A DNA stretch of 64,000 nucleotides from an uncultured Mycoplasmatota bacterium (GTDB taxonomy: Bacteria > Bacillota_I > Bacilli_A > RF39 > UBA660), in the NCBI GenBank assembly GCA_900552495.1, contig URZY01000006.1, forward strand, positions 50,734 through 114,733, in the 5' to 3' direction. Position 1 is the stretch's first letter; every line of letters starts with the position of its first letter. The notes beneath the pieces were generated by a model, which was not told where the DNA came from, ran no database searches, and saw nothing but the letters and a program-made list of their open reading frames with translations. The position numbers and the translations under genes are program-made. Shown here one piece after another: positions 1-6,457 of the stretch.

Positions 1-774
1 ATTGTATTTACTCCAGATGATTTAGAAATAATAAAAGGATCACCTAATATACGTAGAAATTTATTAAATATACAATTATCTCAAATATCAAAAATTTATT
101 TAAATACATACAACGAGTATAATAAGCTTTTAAAAACAAGGAATGAATATCTTAAAATCTTATTTAGTAATAGTATTGCTGATAAGGCATATTTGGATAT
201 TATTACTGATAAATTAATTGATAAAGCGATAATAATTTATCAAAAAAGAAAAGAATATATTGATTTTATTAATGAAAATATAGATAAATTTTATAAAGAT
301 ATTTCTGGAACTGGTGGACTAAAAATTGATTATATTACTAATATAGAAATTGATAATTATGAAACTGATAATATTCGTTTTATATTAAAGGAAAAGTTTT
401 CTAAAAGTTATAATAAAGAACTTAATTATGGAATGACTATGTATGGTCCTCATCGTGATGATTTCTTTTTTAATTTTAATGGAAATGATTTGAAATTTTT
501 TGGTTCCCAGGGACAGCAAAAAATAGCTATTTTATCTTATAAATTATCCGAAATATCGATTTTTACTAAAATTTGTGAGACTGAACCATTATTGTTGTTA
601 GATGATATCTTTAGTGAATTAGATATTAAAAAGAGAAATAGGTTATTAAAATTTGTTGGTGAAAGTGGGATTCAAACTATTATTACTACAACTGATTTAA
701 AAAATATTAGTAAAAGATATTTAAATGAAGCTTATATATATGAAGTTAAGAATGGGAATATTGAAAGAAAGTAG
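1..774 (+). CDS. recF: DNA replication/repair protein RecF (5' truncated by window edge)
   Basis: The reading frame is open from base 1 (IVFTPDDLEIIKGSPNIRRN, a RecF hallmark), so the TTG at 193 is not the start and the gene begins before the window. About 257 C-terminal residues of a protein that is usually near 370 are present. RecF is an SMC-like ATPase that loads RecA at gaps with RecO and RecR. The ABC-type signature region (GSQGQQKIAIL) and Walker B (LLLLDDIFSELD) are visible; Walker A lies outside the window. It sits 8 bp before gyrB, the usual recF-gyrB-gyrA order near a Bacillota origin. Confidence 0.95.
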   Translation: MVFTPDDLEIIKGSPNIRRNLLNIQLSQISKIYLNTYNEYNKLLKTRNEYLKILFSNSIADKAYLDIITDKLIDKAIIIYQKRKEYIDFINENIDKFYKDISGTGGLKIDYITNIEIDNYETDNIRFILKEKFSKSYNKELNYGMTMYGPHRDDFFFNFNGNDLKFFGSQGQQKIAILSYKLSEISIFTKICETEPLLLLDDIFSELDIKKRNRLLKFVGESGIQTIITTTDLKNISKRYLNEAYIYEVKNGNIERK

Positions 775-782
775 GTTAGAAT

Positions 783-2711
783 ATGAGTGAAGAAAAAGTA
801 GAACAAGCTTATGATTCATCTGCAATACAAGTATTGGAAGGTTTGGAGGCTGTTAGAAAAAGACCAGGAATGTATATTGGAAGTACAAGTTCTAGGGGAT
901 TGCACCATCTAGTATGGGAGATTGTTGATAATGCTATAGATGAGGCTTTAGCTGGTTATTGTAAACATATAGAGGTAATTATTGGCAAAGATAATAGTAT
1001 TACTGTTAAAGATGATGGTCGTGGGATTCCTGTTGATATTCATCCTAAAACAGGAAAAAGTACGGTTGAAACTGTTTATACTGTACTACATGCAGGTGGA
1101 AAGTTCGGTGGAGGAGGATATAAGGTATCCGGTGGGCTTCACGGAGTAGGTGCAAGTGTTGTTAATGCTTTGAGTGATTGGCTTGAAGTTAAAGTTTATA
1201 AAAATGGTAACGTTTATTATCAAAGATATAGTCGTGGTGGTCATCCAGATGATGCATTAAAAATTATTGATAAATGTGATATAAATAGAACTGGTACTAC
1301 TGTTACATTTTTACCTGATGATGAAATATTTACTGAAACAACGGTTTATGATTATGAAATATTAAAAAATAGATTAAAAGAATTAGCATTTTTGAATAAG
1401 GGTTTAAGAATTTCTTTATTTGATGATAGAGAAGCAGAAAAAAAGGATTCGTTTTGTTATGAAGGTGGACTTGTTGAGTATGTTCAAATGCTTAATAAAA
1501 GTAAAAACCCAATTCATGAAACTATAGTTGATATTGAAGGCGAGGATAAGGATATTAAGGTTGAAGTTGCACTTCAATATAATGAATCATATAATTCGAG
1601 TATTTATTCGTTTGTTAATAATATTACTACGCCTGAAGGTGGTACACATGAAGATGGTGTAAGACGTGCTTTGACTAGAATATTAAATAAATATGCTTCA
1701 AGTGCAGGAATTCTTAAAGAAAAAGATGATCCATTAACTGGTGAAGATGTAAGAGAAGGCTTGACGATGATTGTATCGGTTAAACATCCTAATCCGCAAT
1801 TTGAAGGTCAAACAAAGACAAAATTAGGAAATAGTGAAGTGCGTGCAATTGCAGATAAGATTTTTTCTGAGACTTTTGAAAGATTTTTGATGGAAAATCC
1901 TGATCAAGCTAAGATAATTGTGGAAAAATCTATGACGGCTAGTCGTGCTCGTGTAGCGGCAAAAAAAGCAAGAGAATTAACTCGTCGTAAGGGTGATTTA
2001 GATATTACTAATTTTTATGGAAAGTTATCTGATTGTAAAAGTAAGGATGCTTCTGTTAGCGAAATATTCTTAGTCGAAGGAGATTCGGCTGGTGGCTCTG
2101 CTATTAAGGGTAGAGATAGTATGACACAAGCAATTTTACCTTTAAGAGGAAAAATTTTAAATGTTGAAAAGGCAAGACTTGATAGAGCTTTATCTAATGA
2201 AGAAATAAGGACAATTATAACGGCTTTTGGTACAGGAATTGGTGATGATTTTGATTTATCGAAATTACGTTATCACAAAATTATTATTATGACTGATGCT
2301 GATGTTGATGGTAGTCATATTCGTGTGTTATTACTTACTTTATTTTATAGATTTTTTAAGCCAATTGTTGAAGCAGGGCATGTTTATGCTGCACAGCCAC
2401 CATTATTTGTTATTAAACACGGAAAGACGATAAAATATGTATTAAATGAAACAGAAAGAGATGAGTACTTGGCTACTTTATCACCAAATACAAAATATGA
2501 TATTATGCGTATGAAGGGATTGGGTGAAATGGATGCAGAAGAACTAAATGAAACAACTATGGATATTAATAAGCGTGTTTTAAGACAAATAACAGTTGAT
2601 GATGCAATTGCTGCAGATGAAGTTTTCTCTAAATTAATGGGAGAAGAAGTTGAACCACGTAGAGAATTTATTGAAACAAATGCTACATATGTGGATAACT
2701 TAGATGTATAG
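783..2711 (+). CDS. gyrB: DNA gyrase subunit B
   Basis: ATPase subunit of the type IIA topoisomerase that introduces negative supercoils. 642 residues, normal for a short bacterial GyrB. The GHKL ATPase shows EIVDNAIDEA (catalytic Glu46, Asn50), DDGRGIP near 77-83 and the GGYKVSGGLHGVG lid at 111-123. The TOPRIM metal site is visible as EGDSAGG (432-438) and DADVDGSH (505 onward). It ends in the conserved YVDNLDV. A DnaA-box match on the reverse strand lies in the last codons (2690-2698). Only weak Shine-Dalgarno sequence precedes the ATG; it may be coupled to recF. Confidence 0.98.
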   Translation: MSEEKVEQAYDSSAIQVLEGLEAVRKRPGMYIGSTSSRGLHHLVWEIVDNAIDEALAGYCKHIEVIIGKDNSITVKDDGRGIPVDIHPKTGKSTVETVYTVLHAGGKFGGGGYKVSGGLHGVGASVVNALSDWLEVKVYKNGNVYYQRYSRGGHPDDALKIIDKCDINRTGTTVTFLPDDEIFTETTVYDYEILKNRLKELAFLNKGLRISLFDDREAEKKDSFCYEGGLVEYVQMLNKSKNPIHETIVDIEGEDKDIKVEVALQYNESYNSSIYSFVNNITTPEGGTHEDGVRRALTRILNKYASSAGILKEKDDPLTGEDVREGLTMIVSVKHPNPQFEGQTKTKLGNSEVRAIADKIFSETFERFLMENPDQAKIIVEKSMTASRARVAAKKARELTRRKGDLDITNFYGKLSDCKSKDASVSEIFLVEGDSAGGSAIKGRDSMTQAILPLRGKILNVEKARLDRALSNEEIRTIITAFGTGIGDDFDLSKLRYHKIIIMTDADVDGSHIRVLLLTLFYRFFKPIVEAGHVYAAQPPLFVIKHGKTIKYVLNETERDEYLATLSPNTKYDIMRMKGLGEMDAEELNETTMDINKRVLRQITVDDAIAADEVFSKLMGEEVEPRREFIETNATYVDNLDV

Positions 2712-2722
2712 GAGGGTTTAAA

Positions 2723-5167
2723 ATGGATAGGTTAGAAAAGAATAGTATTGTAAAAGAAGTCCAGGACTCTTTCTTAGAATATTCAATGAGTGTTATTGTT
2801 GCTCGTGCATTGCCTGATTTGAGAGATGGATTAAAACCAGTACATAGAAGAATTTTATATTCTATGTATGAATCTGGTTATACACCTGATAAGCCTCATA
2901 AAAAGAGTGCAAGAATTGTGGGAGATGTTATGGGAAAATACCATCCACATGGAGATTCTTCTATTTATGAAGCGATGGTTAGAATGGCACAAGATTTTTC
3001 ATATAGGTATATGTTAGTTGATGGGCATGGTAATTTTGGTAATATTGAAGGATATGGTGCAGCAGCAATGCGTTATACAGAGTCAAGACTATCAAAGATT
3101 TCTTTGGAATTACTTAGAAATATTAATAAAGATACGGTTAATTTTACACCTAATTTTGATGAAAGTGAAAGAGAGCCTGAGGTTTTACCATCAAGATTTC
3201 CTAATATTTTAGTAAATGGGACAACTGGTATTGCGGTTGGTATGGCAACTAATATTCCTCCGCATAATTTAAGTGAAGTAATTGATGGATGTGTTGCTTA
3301 TATTGATAATCCTGATATAGATGTAGATGGGTTGATGCAATATATTAAAGGCCCAGATTTTCCTACTGGGGCAACAATTTTAGGAAATAGTGGAATTAAA
3401 AAGGCATATGAAACAGGTAGAGGATCTTTAACAATTAGAAGTAAAGCGACTATTGAAGAAAAAAACGGTAAGCAATATATAATAGTTGATGAAGTTCCTT
3501 ATGGTGTTAATACTTTGGAGCTTAAAAATAAAGTTGCAGAGCTTGTTCATAATAAGACAATAGAAGGAATTGCTGATTATCATTCAGATTTAAAAGATGG
3601 AATTAAAATTACTATTACTCTTAAAAAGGATGCAAATGCGCAAGTTGTTTTAAATAAATTATATAAGCATACGTCTTTTCAGACGACATATGGAATCATT
3701 TTCTTAATGCTTGATCAGGGGGTACCTAAAACATTAGGTTTGAAAGATATTATTTCTAAATATATTGATTATCAAAAAGAAGTTATTATTAGACGTACAA
3801 GATTTGATTTGGATGTAGCAGAGAAGAGAGTTCATATTTTGGAAGGTTTAAAAATTGCGTTGGATAATATTGATGCTGTTATTAAATTGATTCGTGCTTC
3901 TAAATCAGATGAAGAAGCTAGAACTGGTTTAATGAATAATTTTAAATTATCTGAAATTCAAGCTAATGCTATTCTCGAAATGAGATTACGTCGTTTAACG
4001 GGTTTAGAGCGTGAAAAAATAGAAAATGAATTAAATGACTTGTTGAAATTAATTGATGAGTTACGTGGCATTTTAGCTAGTGATGCGAAGATATTAGAAG
4101 TTATAAAGAAAGAATTATTAGAAATAAAAGATAAGTATGGTGATGAAAGACGAACCAATATTGATATGACGGCTATTGAATATATAGAAGATGAGTCTTT
4201 GATTCCAGAAGAAGATATAATTATTACATTGACTAAGAATGGATATATTAAGCGTTTGAGAGCGGATACTTATCGTACTCAAAATCGTGGTGGAGTTGGT
4301 GTTAAGGGAATGTCTACAAATGAGGACGATTTTGTGGAACATATGATTTCTATGAAGACTCATGATTATTTGTTATTTTTCTCTAATCGTGGTCGTGTAT
4401 ACCGTATGAAGGGATATGAAATTCCTGAGTATTCTCGTCAATCAAAAGGTTTACCAATAATAAATTTATTACCTTTAGAGAAAGATGAGAACATTAGTTC
4501 GATAGTTGAGTTGGATGCTAATGATGATTTTACTAAATATTTAATGTTTGCTACTAAAGAAGGTATTGTTAAGCGTACAGAAATAGGTGAGTTTGATAAT
4601 ATTCGTAAAGGTGGTAAGATTGCTATAGTATTAAAAGAAAATGATGAGCTGATAAGTGTTAGAAAGACTTGTGGAAAAAATGAAATAGCAATTGGTGCAA
4701 GCAATGGTCGTATGGTTAGATTTGATGAAAATGAAATTCGTTCTATGGGAAGAAGTAGTTCTGGTGTAAAAGGAATGGATTTAGATGGTTCTAAGGTAGT
4801 AGGGGCAGAAGTAGTAAATCCAGGACAATTTATATTAATTGTTACGGAAAAGGGATATGGAAAAAAGACTCTAATTGATGAATATCGTTTAACACATAGA
4901 GGTAGCAAAGGAGTTAGAGCATTCAATGTTACAGAAAAAAATGGTATGATGGCTGCTTTAAAATGTGTTGATGACGGTGATGATTATGATGTTATTGTTG
5001 TTACTAATAGTGGAATTATAATGAAAATGCCTGGAGAACAAATTTCTACTTTAAAAAGGGCAACTCAAGGAGTAAGACTTATTAATTTAAAAGATGATCA
5101 AACTGTTTCAACTGTGGCTATAGTTGCTAAAGAGGAAGAAAATATAGATTCTGTTAATGGTGAATAA
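2723..5167 (+). CDS. gyrA: DNA gyrase subunit A
   Basis: Breakage-reunion subunit of gyrase, 814 residues, with AGGAGG just before the ATG and 11 bp after gyrB. Catalytic Tyr118 lies in AAAMRYTES. The quinolone-determining region has Ser79 and Glu83 (E. coli 83 and 87), i.e. no classic resistance substitution is visible. The six-bladed C-terminal DNA-wrapping domain is present (about 490-800), but the GyrA-box, usually Q(K/R)RGG(K/R)G, reads QNRGGVG (520-526), losing two basic positions. GyrA rather than ParC is supported by its place after gyrB and by overall similarity to Bacillus GyrA across the C-terminal domain. Confidence 0.97.
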   Translation: MDRLEKNSIVKEVQDSFLEYSMSVIVARALPDLRDGLKPVHRRILYSMYESGYTPDKPHKKSARIVGDVMGKYHPHGDSSIYEAMVRMAQDFSYRYMLVDGHGNFGNIEGYGAAAMRYTESRLSKISLELLRNINKDTVNFTPNFDESEREPEVLPSRFPNILVNGTTGIAVGMATNIPPHNLSEVIDGCVAYIDNPDIDVDGLMQYIKGPDFPTGATILGNSGIKKAYETGRGSLTIRSKATIEEKNGKQYIIVDEVPYGVNTLELKNKVAELVHNKTIEGIADYHSDLKDGIKITITLKKDANAQVVLNKLYKHTSFQTTYGIIFLMLDQGVPKTLGLKDIISKYIDYQKEVIIRRTRFDLDVAEKRVHILEGLKIALDNIDAVIKLIRASKSDEEARTGLMNNFKLSEIQANAILEMRLRRLTGLEREKIENELNDLLKLIDELRGILASDAKILEVIKKELLEIKDKYGDERRTNIDMTAIEYIEDESLIPEEDIIITLTKNGYIKRLRADTYRTQNRGGVGVKGMSTNEDDFVEHMISMKTHDYLLFFSNRGRVYRMKGYEIPEYSRQSKGLPIINLLPLEKDENISSIVELDANDDFTKYLMFATKEGIVKRTEIGEFDNIRKGGKIAIVLKENDELISVRKTCGKNEIAIGASNGRMVRFDENEIRSMGRSSSGVKGMDLDGSKVVGAEVVNPGQFILIVTEKGYGKKTLIDEYRLTHRGSKGVRAFNVTEKNGMMAALKCVDDGDDYDVIVVTNSGIIMKMPGEQISTLKRATQGVRLINLKDDQTVSTVAIVAKEEENIDSVNGE

Positions 5168-5194
5168 AAGACGGTGCTACACCGTCTTTTTTTT
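5167..5194 (+). terminator. Rho-independent terminator after gyrA
   Basis: A 10-bp stem (AAAGACGGTG / CACCGTCTTT) with a three-base loop is followed by a run of T. It starts at the gyrA stop codon and ends the recF-gyrB-gyrA transcript before the gene-free region. Confidence 0.93.
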
Positions 5195-5217
5195 ATGTAG
5201 CTTTCTTTATTTTACCT

Positions 5218-5226
5218 TGTGGATAA
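5218..5226 (-). promoter_or_regulatory. DnaA box (TTATCCACA)
   Basis: Perfect match on the reverse strand to the DnaA consensus TTATCCACA. It is the first of five boxes in this gene-free region. Confidence 0.75.
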
Positions 5227-5268
5227 AAATTTTTTGAATTACAATAATAGATAAATATAGTAACAGTT

Positions 5269-5282
5269 ATTTCCCGGGAAAT
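5269..5282. promoter_or_regulatory. Noc-binding site (NBS), perfect palindrome
   Basis: ATTTCCCGGGAAAT matches exactly the 14-bp Bacillus subtilis Noc nucleoid-occlusion target. A half-site GGGAAAT follows at 5288-5294. Two further copies lie at 12600 and 18824. The noc gene itself is not in the window. Confidence 0.85.
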
Positions 5283-5464
5283 AATTTGGGAAATAATTTT
5301 TTTGTGAATATTTATGAAATGTCAATGAAAAATTTCTTTTTGTTATAAAAAATATTAAATTTATTGCTTTTTTTGTCAAATTTTACATGCATCTTTATTT
5401 TAAGCAATTTAGTTAAGTTTTTATGTATAGTTGTATTACTAATTTTATTAGAATGCATTTTCTA

Positions 5465-5480
5465 TGTTTCACGTGGAACG
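5465..5480. promoter_or_regulatory. parS site 1 (ParB/Spo0J)
   Basis: TGTTTCACGTGGAACG. On the other strand it matches the Bacillus consensus TGTTCCACGTGAAACA at 15 of 16 positions. Predicted loading site for ParB (Spo0J) in chromosome segregation. Confidence 0.88.
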
Positions 5481-5482
5481 TT

Positions 5483-5505
5483 TTATCCACAGATTTTGTT
5501 GATAA
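5483..5505. promoter_or_regulatory. Inverted pair of DnaA boxes, copy A
   Basis: TTATCCACA (5483-5491, + strand) and TTATCAACA (5497-5505, reverse strand) face each other with five bases between. Both are strong-to-moderate DnaA box sequences in Bacillota. Confidence 0.75.
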
Positions 5506-5612
5506 TTTTATGTATTTATTATTTTTGTATGATTTGCTTTAAGTCTATATTAATTTATTGTTAACTATTTATTTTGAATTATTTAAAAAATCTTTTTTAG
5601 TTAAATTTAAAA

Positions 5613-5628
5613 TGTTCCACGTGAAACA
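5613..5628. promoter_or_regulatory. parS site 2 (perfect consensus)
   Basis: TGTTCCACGTGAAACA, identical to the Bacillus subtilis parS consensus. Confidence 0.95.
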
Positions 5629-5630
5629 TT

Positions 5631-5653
5631 TTATCCACAGATTTTGTTGATAA
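5631..5653. promoter_or_regulatory. Inverted pair of DnaA boxes, copy B
   Basis: TTATCCACA (5631-5639, +) and TTATCAACA (5645-5653, reverse), with the same orientation and spacing as copy A, starting two bases after parS site 2. Confidence 0.78.
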
Positions 5654-5728
5654 CTTTTATACTTTATTATAAATTTGTTTTGTTTTTAGTATTAATAATT
5701 TTAAAACTAGTTCTATTATTTTAAATAA

Positions 5729-5744
5729 AGTTTCACGTGAAACA
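5729..5744. promoter_or_regulatory. parS site 3
   Basis: AGTTTCACGTGAAACA contains the fully palindromic core GTTTCACGTGAAAC, itself a known functional parS form. Unlike sites 1 and 2 it is not followed by DnaA boxes. Confidence 0.88.
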
Positions 5745-5746
5745 TT

Positions 5747-5777
5747 ATATATAGAAAAAATTAGATTTTCTATATAT
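5747..5777. repeat. 12-bp perfect AT-rich inverted repeat
   Basis: ATATATAGAAAA and its exact complement flank a seven-base loop. No T-run follows, so it is not a normal terminator. It lies between parS 3 and the SRP RNA promoter and could be an unwinding or structural element. Confidence 0.55.
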
Positions 5778-5832
5778 TACCTTTAGAAAAATTTTTATTT
5801 ATAATTAAATTTATATTATTTTATAATTTTAA

Positions 5833-5861
5833 TTTACAAATTTTATTAGTTATATTACAAT
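5833..5861 (+). promoter_or_regulatory. Sigma-A promoter of the SRP RNA
   Basis: TTTACA, 17 bases, TACAAT. The spacing places +1 at about 5868, exactly where the SRP RNA stem begins. Confidence 0.8.
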
Positions 5862-5867
5862 GTTATC

Positions 5868-5944
5868 GTGCAATGGAAATGTTTGAACCAGGTCAGGATC
5901 GGAAGGTAGCAGCCTTAAGAACCTCCTTCCATGTGCACTTTTTT
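5868..5944 (+). ncRNA. ffs: Signal recognition particle RNA, small 4.5S-like type
   Basis: RNA scaffold of the SRP that binds Ffh to target nascent membrane proteins. The diagnostic helix 8 sequence (CCAGGTCAGGATCGGAAGG then TAGCAGCC) is at about 5888-5914. The ends pair (GTGCA.TGGAA with TTCCAT.TGCAC), and a T-run follows at 5939-5944 and acts as the terminator. The mature part is only about 71 nt, so the Alu domain (helices 2-5) of the roughly 270-nt Bacillus scRNA is absent. It lies upstream of tadA rather than between tadA and dnaX as in B. subtilis. Confidence 0.93.
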
Positions 5945-5958
5945 ATTGGGGTGTTATT

Positions 5959-6408
5959 ATGAATTCTAAATATATGGAAATTGCTTTTTCTGAAGCTAAT
6001 AAGGCATTTAAAAAAGGTGAAGTTCCTGTTGGAGCTGTTATTGTACAAAATGGAATGATTGTTGCAAAAGCACATAATAAAAAAGAAAAGAAAAAATGTT
6101 CTATTTGTCATGCTGAAATTTTGGCTATTATTGAAGCTTCAAAAAAAAATCGCAATTGGAGATTGGAAAATTGTGACTTGTATGTTACTTTAGATCCTTG
6201 TCCTATGTGTGCGAGTGCAATAAAACAAGCAAGAATTAAAAATGTTTTTTCTGCATTGGAAAATAGAGATAAAAACAATAAAAAAATAATTTTAGAAATT
6301 TTTAAATCTGATAGTGTTAATTCAGCTGTTAATTTTGTGAGTGAATTGGATATTATTAAAAGTGAAACATTATTACAAAAATTCTTTGATAGTCGAAGAA
6401 AAAAGTAA
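5959..6408 (+). CDS. tadA: tRNA-specific adenosine deaminase TadA
   Basis: Deaminates A34 to inosine in tRNA-Arg(ACG). 149 residues, normal length. The zinc/catalytic motifs of the cytidine-deaminase fold are intact: HAE at 51-53 (His51, proton-shuttling Glu53) and PCPMC at 80-84 (Cys81, Cys84). It follows the SRP RNA by about 15 bp and precedes dnaX, as in Bacillus (yaaJ-dnaX). The first ATG is used (MNSKYMEIAF). Confidence 0.95.
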   Translation: MNSKYMEIAFSEANKAFKKGEVPVGAVIVQNGMIVAKAHNKKEKKKCSICHAEILAIIEASKKNRNWRLENCDLYVTLDPCPMCASAIKQARIKNVFSALENRDKNNKKIILEIFKSDSVNSAVNFVSELDIIKSETLLQKFFDSRRKK

Positions 6409-6426
6409 TTATGTTTTTTTTCTTTG

Positions 6427-6435
6427 TGTTATAAT
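6427..6435 (+). promoter_or_regulatory. Extended -10 promoter of dnaX
   Basis: TGTTATAAT, a TGn-extended -10, lies 22 bases before the dnaX ATG with a strong GGGAGGT ribosome-binding site in between. No clear -35 is seen, only a T-rich tract. Confidence 0.6.
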
Positions 6436-6457
6436 ATAGGAGATTGGGAGGTATATT

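Larger units (their letters stand above)
5465..5511. repeat. parS-DnaA-box module, copy A
   Basis: First copy of a roughly 47-bp direct repeat shared with 5613-5660 (four base differences plus one indel). It consists of a parS 16-mer followed by a DnaA box, five bases, then an inverted DnaA box. Confidence 0.8.
5613..5660. repeat. parS-DnaA-box module, copy B
   Basis: Second copy of the parS plus DnaA-box-pair direct repeat, starting 148 bp after copy A. Identity extends through both DnaA boxes, so the two protein-binding elements were duplicated or are maintained together. Confidence 0.8.
5168..5867. other. Gene-free AT-rich origin-proximal region with DnaA boxes, parS and a Noc site
   Basis: About 700 bp between gyrA and the SRP RNA with no credible protein gene (the one 66-codon frame at 5364-5564 has no ribosome-binding site or recognisable content). 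It holds, in order, the gyrA terminator, a reverse DnaA box, a perfect Noc-binding site plus a half-site (GGGAAAT at 5288-5294), two copies of a parS + DnaA-box module, a third parS, a 12-bp AT-rich hairpin and the SRP RNA promoter. This is the content of an origin or centromere region. Whether dnaA lies just upstream of recF, or replication starts here, cannot be seen. Confidence 0.85.

Noticed and set aside
4438..4926. 162-codon minus-strand ORF
   Set aside because: Lies inside gyrA on the opposite strand; the gyrA frame is fully conserved, so this is a shadow.
5364..5564. 66-codon ORF in the gene-free region
   Set aside because: No ribosome-binding site, composition like AT-rich non-coding DNA, and it runs across a parS site and two DnaA boxes.
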